Positions 24,222-33,793 of a stretch of 64,000 nucleotides of DNA are shown here, piece by piece (within the stretch, counting starts at the first letter, position 1; each line of letters begins with the position of its first letter). The position numbers were made by a program, and so were the translations under genes. The stretch spans positions 46,987-110,986 of the forward strand of contig CAZYRX010000002.1 in assembly GCA_964649895.1 (NCBI GenBank), given 5' to 3'. Under the pieces are notes generated by a model. It did no database searches, was not told where the DNA came from, and saw nothing but the letters and a program-made list of their open reading frames with translations. The DNA comes from Halanaerobium sp964649895. Lineage in GTDB: Bacteria > Bacillota > Halanaerobiia > Halanaerobiales > Halanaerobiaceae.

Positions 24222-25161
24222 CTATCATTCTGCCGCCTAACATTTCAGGATACATTTTCAATATTTCGGAGAAATACAATTCAGTAATTTCTCTACTTTC
24301 CTGTTCAGAATAAATATTTAAATTAACTCTCTGCATTGATTTCTTTAAAATTGGAGCTGGTATATCAAAATTTTCTGCAGCTAATTCTGCTGCTTCAGCT
24401 GGATTTTCGTTAACCCAACTTACTCCCTGTTGATAAAGACCACTAAAGATTTCTACAAACTGAGGATTATCTTCAGCAAATTTCCCATTTACAAATAATC
24501 CAACAAAAGGAATCCGATCATCTCCGTGCACCTCTGCCCATTCTTTTTGAATATCGAGAGAAAGCACTGCTTGATCAGATCTTGCCAGTGTAACAGTCAC
24601 TAGAGGTTCAGGCAATATTATTGCATCTACATTTCCGGCCATAAAGTACTGCGCTGCACCCGGTAATGCTCTGTAAACAAGATTAACTTCTTCTGGATTA
24701 ACATTATTTTTATCCAGCAAATAGCGGGCCAGAAAATCCAATGGACCACCCTGCAGAGGTAGTGCTAGAGACTTTCCCTTTAAATCTTCCCAATTATCTG
24801 CCTTAAAATCATTTGTTAAAAGATAATCTATTGCCCAGGTATTAATATTTAACATTTTTAGATTAATACCACGATTATAGGCATTTGCAGCTACATTGCT
24901 TCCTGTAATCAAAAATTCTATTTCATTTTGAGAGATAAGTGACATACCTCGCTGATGATCAGATGATAAACTTAAATTAAAATCAACTGCTGATGGAATT
25001 TTGCCTTCTTCCTGCATCCACAAAAATGGAATAGCAGCAGGAACTGTAGGAGCTTGAACATTAACTTCCACAGCCTGTGCTGTTGATGGAATAAAAACAG
25101 CTGCTGAGATTAATAAAATTAAAGAAAAAATAGCTAGTTTTTTGATCTTTTTGTCAAACAT
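24202..25161 (-). CDS. NitT/TauT-type ABC substrate-binding protein
   Basis: This 319-residue exported protein has a signal peptide (FSLILLISAAVFIP.., cleavage after STAQA near residue 29) and no lipobox cysteine, so it is free in the periplasm, as fits a diderm cell. The mature part has the NMT1/SsuA-like fold (PAAIPFLWMQEEGKIP; LKGKSLALPLQGGPLDFLARYLL; GNVDAIILPEPLVT). Relatives bind sulfonates, nitrate, thiamine precursors or similar, and no substrate can be assigned. It lies 95 bp after sufB, with GGAGGC as ribosome-binding site. Confidence 0.88.
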   Translation of the reverse strand: MFDKKIKKLAIFSLILLISAAVFIPSTAQAVEVNVQAPTVPAAIPFLWMQEEGKIPSAVDFNLSLSSDHQRGMSLISQNEIEFLITGSNVAANAYNRGINLKMLNINTWAIDYLLTNDFKADNWEDLKGKSLALPLQGGPLDFLARYLLDKNNVNPEEVNLVYRALPGAAQYFMAGNVDAIILPEPLVTVTLARSDQAVLSLDIQKEWAEVHGDDRIPFVGLFVNGKFAEDNPQFVEIFSGLYQQGVSWVNENPAEAAELAAENFDIPAPILKKSMQRVNLNIYSEQESREITELYFSEILKMYPEMLGGRMIDEEFYY

Positions 25162-25256
25162 AAACTTTGCCTCCAGTTAATTGATTTTAAATATTTTTAT
25201 TAATCTAAATCCAATAAGTAAATAAATGCTGGGATTAATAAATTTTTAAGGCTGAA

Positions 25257-26195
25257 CTAATCATTTAAAAGCCCCTGTATTATTACTTCAGATGCTTCTT
25301 CCTCATCAAGGCCTCTTGCCATCAAAGTCTGCAGCTGGGTACTATCAACACTTCCAATAGCAGCCTCATGAGTAACCTTAGCCTCTGGATGTCGTACATC
25401 AACAATCGGTACAGCTCTTGCAACTGCATTATCCTTAATAATTTCTGTACAATCAACATGTCCCATCGCTCCTGGAGCATTAGCAGTAAGCTCATTATAT
25501 ATTTCAGCTTCTGCTTGATCCTTGAGAGCTATTTTAGAATCCAAGATTCCACGTGAATATGGCCCATTTAAATGTGCAGATTCTCTAATTTTAACAAGAT
25601 CATCATCCTGAGCACTTATTCTGGCCAGCATGTCAACTGTCGCATGTTCTTCAAGATGAGCTTCATAATCAAAATCCATTTTACCAGCTCTACCCTTGAG
25701 AAGATCAAATTTGGTAACTAAACTCCCGTGTGATTTAACATAAATGTCAGATTTAGCTATTACTTCTACTCCACCATTTTCTCCATGAAAATGGTGTTCT
25801 TTGTAGATATAACTTCCTCCTTCAGCAACATTAATTACAGCATCCATAATATGCTGAACTTTTACTGCATTTGGAAAAACACAATCAGCTTTTACTTCTA
25901 CATGGGCATTTTTTTGGACCTCAACTTCCATTTCAATTTTCTGCCTTCCCTCTTTTGGAAGTACACCAAAACACATATGAACTGTATTTTCTATTTGATA
26001 TCCTTCTTTAATTGTAACTTTAACCTTAACAGTATCTTCAGCAATCTTTTTAGCATCGACTTCAAGGCCTTCCACTTTATGTGCACCTAAAACTTTATCT
26101 CTTTCTAAAACTAAGTGGGCCACATCACTATCAGAAAAAACATCTTCACCACCAGCCTCTTTATATGCATCAACCATCATTTCATAGTCATTCAT
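25257..26195 (-). CDS. sufB: SufB/SufD-type Fe-S assembly scaffold (minimal SufCB)
   Basis: This 312-residue protein has the SufBD beta-helix (about 60-290), with the closing segments VDVRHPEAKVTHEAAIGSVDSTQLQTLMARGL and EEEASEVIIQGLL. It is much shorter than the roughly 470-residue SufB of full SUF operons and matches the minimal SufC-SufB (SMS) arrangement of archaea and anaerobes. With SufC it builds and passes on Fe-S clusters in the cytoplasm. The start overlaps the sufC stop by one base (TAATG). No sufSU genes are adjacent. Confidence 0.92.
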   Translation of the reverse strand: MNDYEMMVDAYKEAGGEDVFSDSDVAHLVLERDKVLGAHKVEGLEVDAKKIAEDTVKVKVTIKEGYQIENTVHMCFGVLPKEGRQKIEMEVEVQKNAHVEVKADCVFPNAVKVQHIMDAVINVAEGGSYIYKEHHFHGENGGVEVIAKSDIYVKSHGSLVTKFDLLKGRAGKMDFDYEAHLEEHATVDMLARISAQDDDLVKIRESAHLNGPYSRGILDSKIALKDQAEAEIYNELTANAPGAMGHVDCTEIIKDNAVARAVPIVDVRHPEAKVTHEAAIGSVDSTQLQTLMARGLDEEEASEVIIQGLLND

Positions 26196-26944
26196 TAACT
26201 TGCAACCTCCGTTTCACATTCTTCTGCCTTTGCACAGGGGAAACAGTATGATTTAAAATATTCACTGATAGAAGCCGGCTCTCCCTGCCTTATAATTTCT
26301 CCTTCACATACTAAAGCTGCCTTATCTGCATAATCAAGCATTTCTTCAGAATGAGTAATTAAGAGAATACCACTCCCTGAATCTTTAAAATAATTAATCA
26401 TATCTGCAATATTATTTAATGCTACAACATCAACTCCAGAATCTGGCTCATCAAGAATGATTAATTCCGGATGCATTAAGATAAGAGAAGCAAGTTCAAT
26501 TCTTTTTCTCTCTCCACCACTTAAACTTTTATCAACAAAGCGATCCAAGTACTGCTGTGGTCTAATAGCTACTTTGTTAAGTGCTTCAGCTAATTTTTCT
26601 TCAGTAACCTCTTCACCTTTACTTCTTAAGCCAAGTGATAAAAACTCTCTCACTGTAACTCCCTGATATCTTGCAGGCTCCTGCCAGGCAAGAGTAATTC
26701 CTTTTTTAGCTCTTTCATTAATCTTTAGATCATTAATTTTTTCACCTTTAAACAAAAGCTCACCCTTATCTGGATGATAATTATTAATTCCCATTAATGT
26801 ATAAGCTAATGTTGATTTGCCACAACCATTAGGACCAATAAGTGCAAAAACTTCTCCTTTTTCTATAGAAAAATCCATCCCTTTCAATATTTCAGCATCT
26901 TCAATTTTTAAATGAAGATCTTTTACTTCAAGCAATTTTGACAT
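26195..26944 (-). CDS. sufC: SufC-type Fe-S assembly ATPase
   Basis: This 249-residue cytoplasmic ABC ATPase has Walker A GPNGCGKST (about 35-43), signature LSGGERKRIELA, Walker B LIILDEPDSGVD and H-loop THSEEML. It powers cluster assembly on SufB. The C-terminus carries an extra cysteine tail (CFPCAKAEEC, C-x2-C-x5-C), which could hold iron or a cluster in transit (inference). It is followed immediately by sufB, and preceded by 66 bp and the fucose-isomerase-like gene in the same direction. Confidence 0.93.
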   Translation of the reverse strand: MSKLLEVKDLHLKIEDAEILKGMDFSIEKGEVFALIGPNGCGKSTLAYTLMGINNYHPDKGELLFKGEKINDLKINERAKKGITLAWQEPARYQGVTVREFLSLGLRSKGEEVTEEKLAEALNKVAIRPQQYLDRFVDKSLSGGERKRIELASLILMHPELIILDEPDSGVDVVALNNIADMINYFKDSGSGILLITHSEEMLDYADKAALVCEGEIIRQGEPASISEYFKSYCFPCAKAEECETEVAS

Positions 26945-27010
26945 TATAAACCTCCTGATGATTTAGATTGAATTGAAATAATTTTGACTAAGTAAAATTT
27001 ATTAAATATC

Positions 27011-28234
27011 CTATTCCATTCCTAAAAATTCATTTATTATATCGGCCTGGCTTCCAGGGATTAAAATATGATGATTTGCAGCTGCATCATTCAAAAAGTA
27101 ATCAGAACCCCCAGGAAGATTAACTTTAAGCTGTGTTCTACAGGCAGTTGAACTATCAAGATTTTCAGTTATTTTTCCTTCTGCAGCAAAATATTGTTCA
27201 AGTCCTGCTCCAGCAATTTTGAAAACAGTTACAGCACCTTCATCTACAATGCCCTGAATACCCACCCCAATTCCAGTTTCAAAATGAGAGCGAAGTATAA
27301 ATTTATCGGTAATATCAGTTGCAATTGTACAGTGTGCAAATATAATATCATCTGTTTTACTGTCAACAGCAGCTGGATTAGCCATAAATGGTAATTCACC
27401 AGTTAACTGATAAGCTAAATACATCGTAAACACTGCAGGTACATCTCCTTCACAACCTGCAATTATTCCTTCATTATTTAATAAAGCAAGAGCCAAACAA
27501 CCAGTTGTATTTAACTCCTCAACAATATCAAAACATCTTAAAGTTAGAGCATTTAAACTGTATTTATCTATAATTTCTTTAAGGGCATAATATATTTTAG
27601 CTGCTTCAACAAGATCTTCATGAGAATTCTCCACCATCTTTTCAGCAGCATCAGCTAATTCAGCAGCTTTTTTCTCTGCTTTTTTGTAATCAACATCTTC
27701 ATAAGTTTTATAAAAAATTTCCATATCTACATCTATAAATTCAGTTCCCCAGTGATGTCCAGCATGTTCATAATCAACCTTACTACCAATTAGCCAGTCC
27801 GATGGTTTGCCAATAATTCCAATTCGAGCATCAGTAATACTGTCACGTACTTTTTTATATTCAGCTAATTTTTTAATTTCTGCATTTATCTGCTCCATCT
27901 CACCATGCAGTATTTTTGCAGAAACACCCTCTGACTTAACAAAGCTTAATATTTCAAGAGCTGCCGGTAATGAATTATACCTCTCAACAGCATATAAATA
28001 AACTGGTCTGGGAAGATAGTCAAAAACATCTGCAAATTTATTTTCAGATCCACCTGTTTTAATGAAATTAAGAGTCAGATCATACTCAGAAAAATCATGA
28101 TAAGGAACTTCTTCAGCATCAATTTCTGTTATTTCAAAGTTATTTTGCAGGTTTTCATATTTATCAACAAGAATCTGGTCAATTTTTTGCTGATTATTTA
28201 TATCAGCCATAAATGAAACAAGAGCTATTTGCAT
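27011..28234 (-). CDS. L-fucose isomerase-like protein
   Basis: This 407-residue protein resembles the L-fucose/L-arabinose isomerase superfamily. It has an N-terminal Rossmann-like part, then IGKPSDWLIGS and the C-terminal stretch with NTTGCLALALLNNEGIIAGCEGDVPA, LPFMANPAAVD and FAHCTIA, which hold the metal-binding Glu/Asp/His of the family. It is shorter than true fucose isomerase (about 590) and belongs to the 'isomerase-related' branch, whose substrates are mostly unknown. It lies just upstream of sufCB in the same direction, an odd pairing. It has GGAGG before ATG 28234. Confidence 0.75.
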   Translation of the reverse strand: MQIALVSFMADINNQQKIDQILVDKYENLQNNFEITEIDAEEVPYHDFSEYDLTLNFIKTGGSENKFADVFDYLPRPVYLYAVERYNSLPAALEILSFVKSEGVSAKILHGEMEQINAEIKKLAEYKKVRDSITDARIGIIGKPSDWLIGSKVDYEHAGHHWGTEFIDVDMEIFYKTYEDVDYKKAEKKAAELADAAEKMVENSHEDLVEAAKIYYALKEIIDKYSLNALTLRCFDIVEELNTTGCLALALLNNEGIIAGCEGDVPAVFTMYLAYQLTGELPFMANPAAVDSKTDDIIFAHCTIATDITDKFILRSHFETGIGVGIQGIVDEGAVTVFKIAGAGLEQYFAAEGKITENLDSSTACRTQLKVNLPGGSDYFLNDAAANHHILIPGSQADIINEFLGME

Positions 28235-28377
28235 TTTAAACCTCCATTATAAAAATTTATATTTAATAATTAAATATATACTCTAGTAAGCTACTTATAT
28301 TATATTTAATATATTGCTGTTTAGCAAACATAATTTAGATAAAATATATATTTGTGAATAAATATTCATACCAGGCA

Positions 28378-28406
28378 AACTAAAAGAAGACCGTCCGAAG
28401 ACGGCC
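28378..28406 (-). terminator. Terminator of glgA
   Basis: On the minus strand GGCCGTC-TTCG-GACGGT forms a stem capped by a stable UUCG tetraloop, followed by TCTTCTTTT. Confidence 0.85.
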
Positions 28407-28446
28407 TGGTTTTGACATAATACTGTTTCCTATTTTTGAAAACTTA

Positions 28447-30252
28447 TTATACACTTATCATATCCGAAATACTCTCATATTTTTTCTGACCAATACCCCG
28501 AACTTCTGTAATTTTATCAGGACTTGCAAATACTCCATTTTGATCTCTATAGTTCACTATTCGTTCTGCATAAGCAGATCCTATTCCGGGCAGCTCAGCA
28601 AGCTCATTGGCTGTAGCCAGATTAATATTAATAAGTTCAAATTTCTGGACGTTTTCTTCAGCAGTCTTTTTATTATTGCTGATTGTTTCAGATACAGGAA
28701 TACTCTCTTCTTTAGAACTTTCCTCAGTATATTCTATTTCATCACTATCAGGCTGAAAAACTTTTATCTCTACAGGAGATTTTTCTTCATCAGCTTCTTC
28801 TACTTTGTATCCACTTACTTCTGCATATAGGTCAGCATATTTTTTTGCTGAATTATGCCAGCTGTAATCTAAGTCCATAACTCTTGTAACAAGTTTATTC
28901 CAGATTCCCTTTTTATCATAAAATGAAACTGCTCTTTCTATTGTGCTTAGCATATCATGAGCATTATAATTGCTGAAAGAAAATCCTGTTCCCTCACCTG
29001 TTTCCTCATTATATGCTATAACAGTATCATTAAGACCACCGGTTTCTCGAACAATTGGTATCGTACCATAACGGAAACTAATCAGCTGACTTAAACCACA
29101 AGGTTCATAGCGGGATGGCATTAAGAACATATCACTTCCAGCATATATTTGATCTGCCAACTGACTATCATACATAATATTAACAGAAAGATTATCTGGA
29201 TATTCTTCTTGTTTTGCTTTTAAAAATTCTTCATATTCTCTAAACCCTGTTCCTAATATTAAAAATTGAGCGCCTGCAGCCATTATTTCATCGAATACAG
29301 CTTTGACAAGGTCAATCCCTTTTTGCTCAACAAGTCTCGATATAAAGCCTATTAGAGGTTTATCTCCATTAACTTCAAGCCCTAACTTCTGCTGTATATG
29401 TACTTTGTTGGCAATTTTCTTTTCAATTTCTCCTTTTGAATAACGGACTGCCAAATTTTGATTAGTTTCAGGATCGAATTTACTGTAGCTAATACCATTT
29501 ACAATACCACTTAAATCATCACCACGCATCCTTAATGCATAATCTAAACCTTCACCAAAATATGAAGTTTGAATTTCTTGTGCATAACTTTCACTAACAG
29601 TAGTTACTTTATCTGCATACATTATACCTGACTTCATATAATTTAAAAGACCATTGTGACGAATATTACCGCTTTCCCAGTGATGTGGGGCAAGACCCAA
29701 TACATCTCCAGCAGCTTCTCCACCAAATTGACCCTGATAACGGATATTGTGGATAGTAAACACTGTTTTCATATCTTTATAAAAACTCTGCTGACGGTAG
29801 CGGTCTGCAAAAAGTACAGGTAGTGGACCTGTCTGCCAGTCATTTGCATGGATCACATCAGGTTGAAAACCTATTACAGGCAGCATATCAAGTACAGCCT
29901 GTGAGAAAAATGCAAATTGTTCATGCTTATCTTCATTCTCATAAAGGGAATCCCTATCAAAATAATATTTATTATCAATAAAATAAACTGGAACCCCATC
30001 TTCCTCTAACTTATTAACACCTAAATATCTATCTCTCCAGGCAAGATTAGTCCTAAAATGAGATACTGCTTCCATTCTTTCTTTATATTTTTCTGGAATT
30101 TGCCTGTACTCTGGAATTACAAGTCTGACATCATGTCCCTCTTCTCTTAGTGCTTGTGGTAAAGAACCTGCAACATCTGCGAGTCCACCTGTTTTAATAA
30201 ATGGATCAGCCTCAGAAGCAACAAACAAAATTTTCATTTTTTTCTTTTCCAT
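28447..30252 (-). CDS. glgA: Glycogen synthase with C-terminal helix-hairpin-helix domain
   Basis: This 601-residue protein is a GT5 ADP-glucose glycogen synthase over residues 6 to about 490: KTGGLADVAGSLP binds ADP-glucose, HANDWQTG and RLVEQKGIDLV follow, and the acceptor-side segment is PSRYEPCGLSQL. An acidic linker (about 490-535) leads to a ComEA-like helix-hairpin-helix pair (about 537-601; ININLATANELAELPGIGSA and ITEVRGIGQKKYESI). HhH motifs normally bind DNA, so this fusion is unusual. The start is ATG 30252, 4 nt after AGGAGGTGG. It is divergent from glgBCD. Confidence 0.95.
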   Translation of the reverse strand: MEKKKMKILFVASEADPFIKTGGLADVAGSLPQALREEGHDVRLVIPEYRQIPEKYKERMEAVSHFRTNLAWRDRYLGVNKLEEDGVPVYFIDNKYYFDRDSLYENEDKHEQFAFFSQAVLDMLPVIGFQPDVIHANDWQTGPLPVLFADRYRQQSFYKDMKTVFTIHNIRYQGQFGGEAAGDVLGLAPHHWESGNIRHNGLLNYMKSGIMYADKVTTVSESYAQEIQTSYFGEGLDYALRMRGDDLSGIVNGISYSKFDPETNQNLAVRYSKGEIEKKIANKVHIQQKLGLEVNGDKPLIGFISRLVEQKGIDLVKAVFDEIMAAGAQFLILGTGFREYEEFLKAKQEEYPDNLSVNIMYDSQLADQIYAGSDMFLMPSRYEPCGLSQLISFRYGTIPIVRETGGLNDTVIAYNEETGEGTGFSFSNYNAHDMLSTIERAVSFYDKKGIWNKLVTRVMDLDYSWHNSAKKYADLYAEVSGYKVEEADEEKSPVEIKVFQPDSDEIEYTEESSKEESIPVSETISNNKKTAEENVQKFELININLATANELAELPGIGSAYAERIVNYRDQNGVFASPDKITEVRGIGQKKYESISDMISV

Positions 30253-30544
30253 GGAGCCACCTCCTAATATTGTGCAAAAAACTATATCTCCAACATTCAA
30301 TAATTTACAAAATCAAGTAATTTTAAATCTCCTGTATACCACTAGTTTATTAAAACTCTGAGTTGCTGTCAAATGAAAGGGATTTCTGATTATTCTAACA
30401 AATTTTAAAACAACAAGATATTATATATCCTGTACAATATTATTTAAAGGAAATAAAGAGTAAATAGAGAATAAATATAATACAGAACATTTACTAATTT
30501 TAGAGGAGTATACGATTTCTTTTTATTTTGAAAGGGGGAGTTTG

Positions 30545-32527
30545 ATGCCTAAAAATAATTATCCTGGAGATTATGACAGATATCTTTTTCATCAGGGAAG
30601 ACATTATGAAAGCTATCAATTTTTAGGAGCTCATGTTGTTGAAGAAAACGGGGAAAAAGGAGTTAGATTTTCACTCTGGGCTCCCAATGCAGAAGAGATT
30701 AGTGTGATTGGTGATTTTAATGATTGGGACAAAACAAAAAATCCACTTAAAAGAATTAAAGAATCAGGAATCTGGACAGCATTTGTTCCCGAAGCAGAAG
30801 ATGGAATGCATTATAAGTACTGGATTAGGGGCTTTAGAGGAGTAGTTAGAGTGAAATCAGATCCTTATGCCAGACGCCAGGAAAAAGCACCAAAGACAGC
30901 TTCCCAAATTTATGAAATTAAAGATTTTGAATGGGAAGACAAAAAGTGGTTCAAAAAAAGAGAACATAAAAACTATCTCCGGGAACCCTTAAGTATTTAT
31001 GAAGTTCATCTGGGTTCGTGGAAACAAGAGGGGAAAAAAGCAAAAGAAAAAGTTGGTGAACATGAAGCAGTAGGTGAGTTAATGAATTATAGAGATATTG
31101 CAGATGAACTTGTACCATATATTAAAAAGATGGGATTTACCCATATAGAATTAATGCCGCTGACAGAATATCCTTTCCCAGGTTCATGGGGCTATCAAAC
31201 CATAGGATATTTTGCTTTAACTTCACGTTACGGAACACCAGAAGACTTTATGTATTTCGTCAACAAAATGCATAAAAATAATATCGGAGTAATAATGGAC
31301 TGGGTCCCAAGTCATTTTTGCAAAGATGACCACGGACTGAGATTATTTGATGGAACCCAGCTTTATGAAAGTAATGATCCCCGCAAAGCAGAAAATATTC
31401 AGTGGGATACGCTTAATTTTGACTTTGGACAAAATGAAGTATGGAGCTTTTTAATTTCAAGTGCTAATTACTGGCTTGAAAAATTTCATATTGATGGTTT
31501 AAGAGTAGATGCAGTTAGTAATATGCTTTACCTCAACTATGAAAAAGAGGATGGTCAGTGGGCTGCAAATCAATATGGAGGTTTTGAAAATTTAGAAGCA
31601 ATAGAATTTATTAAAGAAATGAATACAGAATTATTCAGCCGCTATCCTGGACTTCTAATGATAGCTGAAGAATCAAGTGCCTGGCCTTTAGTTACTGCTC
31701 CTGTTCATGAAGGAGGACTTGGTTTTAATTTCAAATGGAATATGGGCTGGATGAATGATACATTAGATTATATGGAAAAAGATCCTGTTTATAGAAAATG
31801 GGAACATAACAAATTAACATTCTCAAGTATGTACAGCCACAGTGAAAACTATATACTTCCTTTGTCACATGATGAAGTTGTTCACGGAAAAAAATCTCTA
31901 TTAAATAAAATGCCCGGTGATTATTGGAGGAAATTTGCTAACTTGAGACTTCTCTATAGTTATATGTATGCTCATCCTGGCAAAAATCTCCTATTTATGG
32001 GTGGAGAATTTGGCCAATTTATCGAATGGAATTATAAAGAAGAACTTGACTGGCTGCTGCTTGATTATGAAAAGCACCAGCAGATGCAGGAATTTGTTCA
32101 AGAACTGAATCAGGTTTATCAAAAAGAAAAAGCTCTCTGGGAACTTGATCATGAAGTTGAAGGTTTTCGCTGGATAGAAGCTGACGATTATGAACAAAGT
32201 GTAATCAGTTTTATCAGAAGTTCTGAAAATAATAATCAGCAGATAATTGTACTGCTGAACTTTACACCAATTCCAAGAGATGATTACAGAGTTGGTGTTC
32301 CGGGAGCTGGCGAATATGAATTATTATTAAATAGTGACCAGAAAGTATATGGAGGTTCTGATTATGAAACTTCTGCAAGAGTAAAAGCAGAGAAAAAGCC
32401 TTTCCACGGCTTTGATTATTCAATCAGCATCAATATTCCACCTCTTTCTGGGGTATATCTAAAGTATAATCAGGAAGAATTAGAATCAAATAATGAAGTT
32501 TCATCTAAAAATAAAAAGAAAAGTTAA
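30545..32527 (+). CDS. glgB: 1,4-alpha-glucan branching enzyme
   Basis: This 660-residue GH13 enzyme introduces alpha-1,6 branches in glycogen. It has a CBM48 domain (about 25-125; FSLWAPNAEEISVIGDFN) and the catalytic barrel with regions VIMDWVPSHF, DGLRVDAV (nucleophile Asp), MIAEES (acid Glu) and LPLSHDE. The start is ATG 30545, after AAGGGGGAG. It heads the plus-strand glgBCD operon and is divergent from glgA, with 292 bp between them; that gap has AT-rich promoter-like sequence but no site I can name. Confidence 0.95.
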   Translation: MPKNNYPGDYDRYLFHQGRHYESYQFLGAHVVEENGEKGVRFSLWAPNAEEISVIGDFNDWDKTKNPLKRIKESGIWTAFVPEAEDGMHYKYWIRGFRGVVRVKSDPYARRQEKAPKTASQIYEIKDFEWEDKKWFKKREHKNYLREPLSIYEVHLGSWKQEGKKAKEKVGEHEAVGELMNYRDIADELVPYIKKMGFTHIELMPLTEYPFPGSWGYQTIGYFALTSRYGTPEDFMYFVNKMHKNNIGVIMDWVPSHFCKDDHGLRLFDGTQLYESNDPRKAENIQWDTLNFDFGQNEVWSFLISSANYWLEKFHIDGLRVDAVSNMLYLNYEKEDGQWAANQYGGFENLEAIEFIKEMNTELFSRYPGLLMIAEESSAWPLVTAPVHEGGLGFNFKWNMGWMNDTLDYMEKDPVYRKWEHNKLTFSSMYSHSENYILPLSHDEVVHGKKSLLNKMPGDYWRKFANLRLLYSYMYAHPGKNLLFMGGEFGQFIEWNYKEELDWLLLDYEKHQQMQEFVQELNQVYQKEKALWELDHEVEGFRWIEADDYEQSVISFIRSSENNNQQIIVLLNFTPIPRDDYRVGVPGAGEYELLLNSDQKVYGGSDYETSARVKAEKKPFHGFDYSISINIPPLSGVYLKYNQEELESNNEVSSKNKKKS

Positions 32528-32574
32528 GAAAGTAAAAATGACATATATAATCCTCAGAAAAGGAGGTAATAGAT

Positions 32575-33756
32575 ATGCCAAAAGAAGAAATGCTGGCCAT
32601 GCTGCTTGCAGGAGGCAAAGGAACAAGGCTTGGAGTTTTGACAAAAAATATTGCAAAACCTGCTGTCCCTTTTGGTGCAGAATATAGATTGATTGATTTT
32701 CCATTAAGCAACTGTTCAAATTCAGGTATTAATACGGTTGGAGTTCTAACACAATATAAACCGCTCGTACTTAATAGCTATATTGGTAATGGTGGTTCCT
32801 GGGATTTAGACCGCAATTCAGGAGGAGTTACGGTTTTACCTCCTTATGTAAAAGAAGGTGGTGGCTCCTGGTACAAAGGAACTGCTGATGCAATCTATCA
32901 AAACATTGAATTTATAGATATTAATGACCCTGAGTATGTACTTGTTCTTTCTGGAGACCATATCTATAAGATGGATTATTCTGTGATGCTTGATTTTCAC
33001 AAGCAAAAAAATGCAGATGTTACAATTGCAGTGCTTGAGGTTCCCTGGGAAGAAACTCATCGTTTTGGGATTATGAATACAAATGATGATTCTAAAATTA
33101 TTGAGTTTCAGGAAAAACCAGAAGAAGCCAAAAATAATCTTGCATCAATGGGAATTTATATTTTCAATTGGGAGAGTCTGCGTAAATATTTAATCGAAGA
33201 AGCAGCAGAAAATGAAGATTCTGCAGGAGATTTTGGTCATGATATTATACCAGCAATGATGGAAGATGATCTTTCTTTTTATGCATATACTTTTAAAGAT
33301 TACTGGAAAGATGTAGGGACAATAAAAAGTTACTGGCAGGCTCACATGGATCTTCTGGGTGAAAAACCAGAACTTGATCTTCAAGACCGAAACTGGATTA
33401 TCTACAGTGTTAACCCAAATAGACCTCCTCAATATATATCAGAATTTGCAGAAGTACAAAATTCAATGATTAACAAAGGTGCTCAGATAATGGGAAGTGT
33501 TAAAAATTCTGTACTATTTTTTGGTGTGAAGGTTTCTAAAGATGCAGAGGTAGAAAATTCTGTAATTCTTCCTAATGCCCGTATTAATAAGGGTGCTAAA
33601 ATAAAAAATGCAATCATCGGCAGAAATGTAATTATAGAAAAAGATTCTCTACTTGGAATTAGTGATGATTCAGATGAACTAAATATAACTATTATTGGTG
33701 ATGATGAACTCATACCTGAGGCTTCAAAAATCAAATCTGGAACGGTGGTGGGTTAA
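32575..33756 (+). CDS. glgC: Glucose-1-phosphate adenylyltransferase, catalytic subunit
   Basis: This 393-residue enzyme makes ADP-glucose from ATP and glucose-1-phosphate, the committed step of glycogen synthesis. It has the nucleotide motif LLAGGKGTRLGVLT (about 10-23), KPAVPFGAEYRLIDF (regulatory and substrate lysine), WYKGTADAIYQN, LSGDHIYKMDY and a C-terminal left-handed beta-helix (about 300-390). AAAGGAGG lies before ATG 32575. It pairs with glgD, as in Bacillus and clostridia. Confidence 0.96.
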   Translation: MPKEEMLAMLLAGGKGTRLGVLTKNIAKPAVPFGAEYRLIDFPLSNCSNSGINTVGVLTQYKPLVLNSYIGNGGSWDLDRNSGGVTVLPPYVKEGGGSWYKGTADAIYQNIEFIDINDPEYVLVLSGDHIYKMDYSVMLDFHKQKNADVTIAVLEVPWEETHRFGIMNTNDDSKIIEFQEKPEEAKNNLASMGIYIFNWESLRKYLIEEAAENEDSAGDFGHDIIPAMMEDDLSFYAYTFKDYWKDVGTIKSYWQAHMDLLGEKPELDLQDRNWIIYSVNPNRPPQYISEFAEVQNSMINKGAQIMGSVKNSVLFFGVKVSKDAEVENSVILPNARINKGAKIKNAIIGRNVIIEKDSLLGISDDSDELNITIIGDDELIPEASKIKSGTVVG

Positions 33757-33793
33757 GATGATGACACCTGCATATAGAAAAGGTGGACCACAT

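Noticed and set aside
28447..28640. Separate comEA-like gene at the end of glgA
   Set aside because: The frame is continuous with glgA through an in-frame acidic linker, with no internal ribosome-binding site or start at the HhH; it is a fusion as sequenced.
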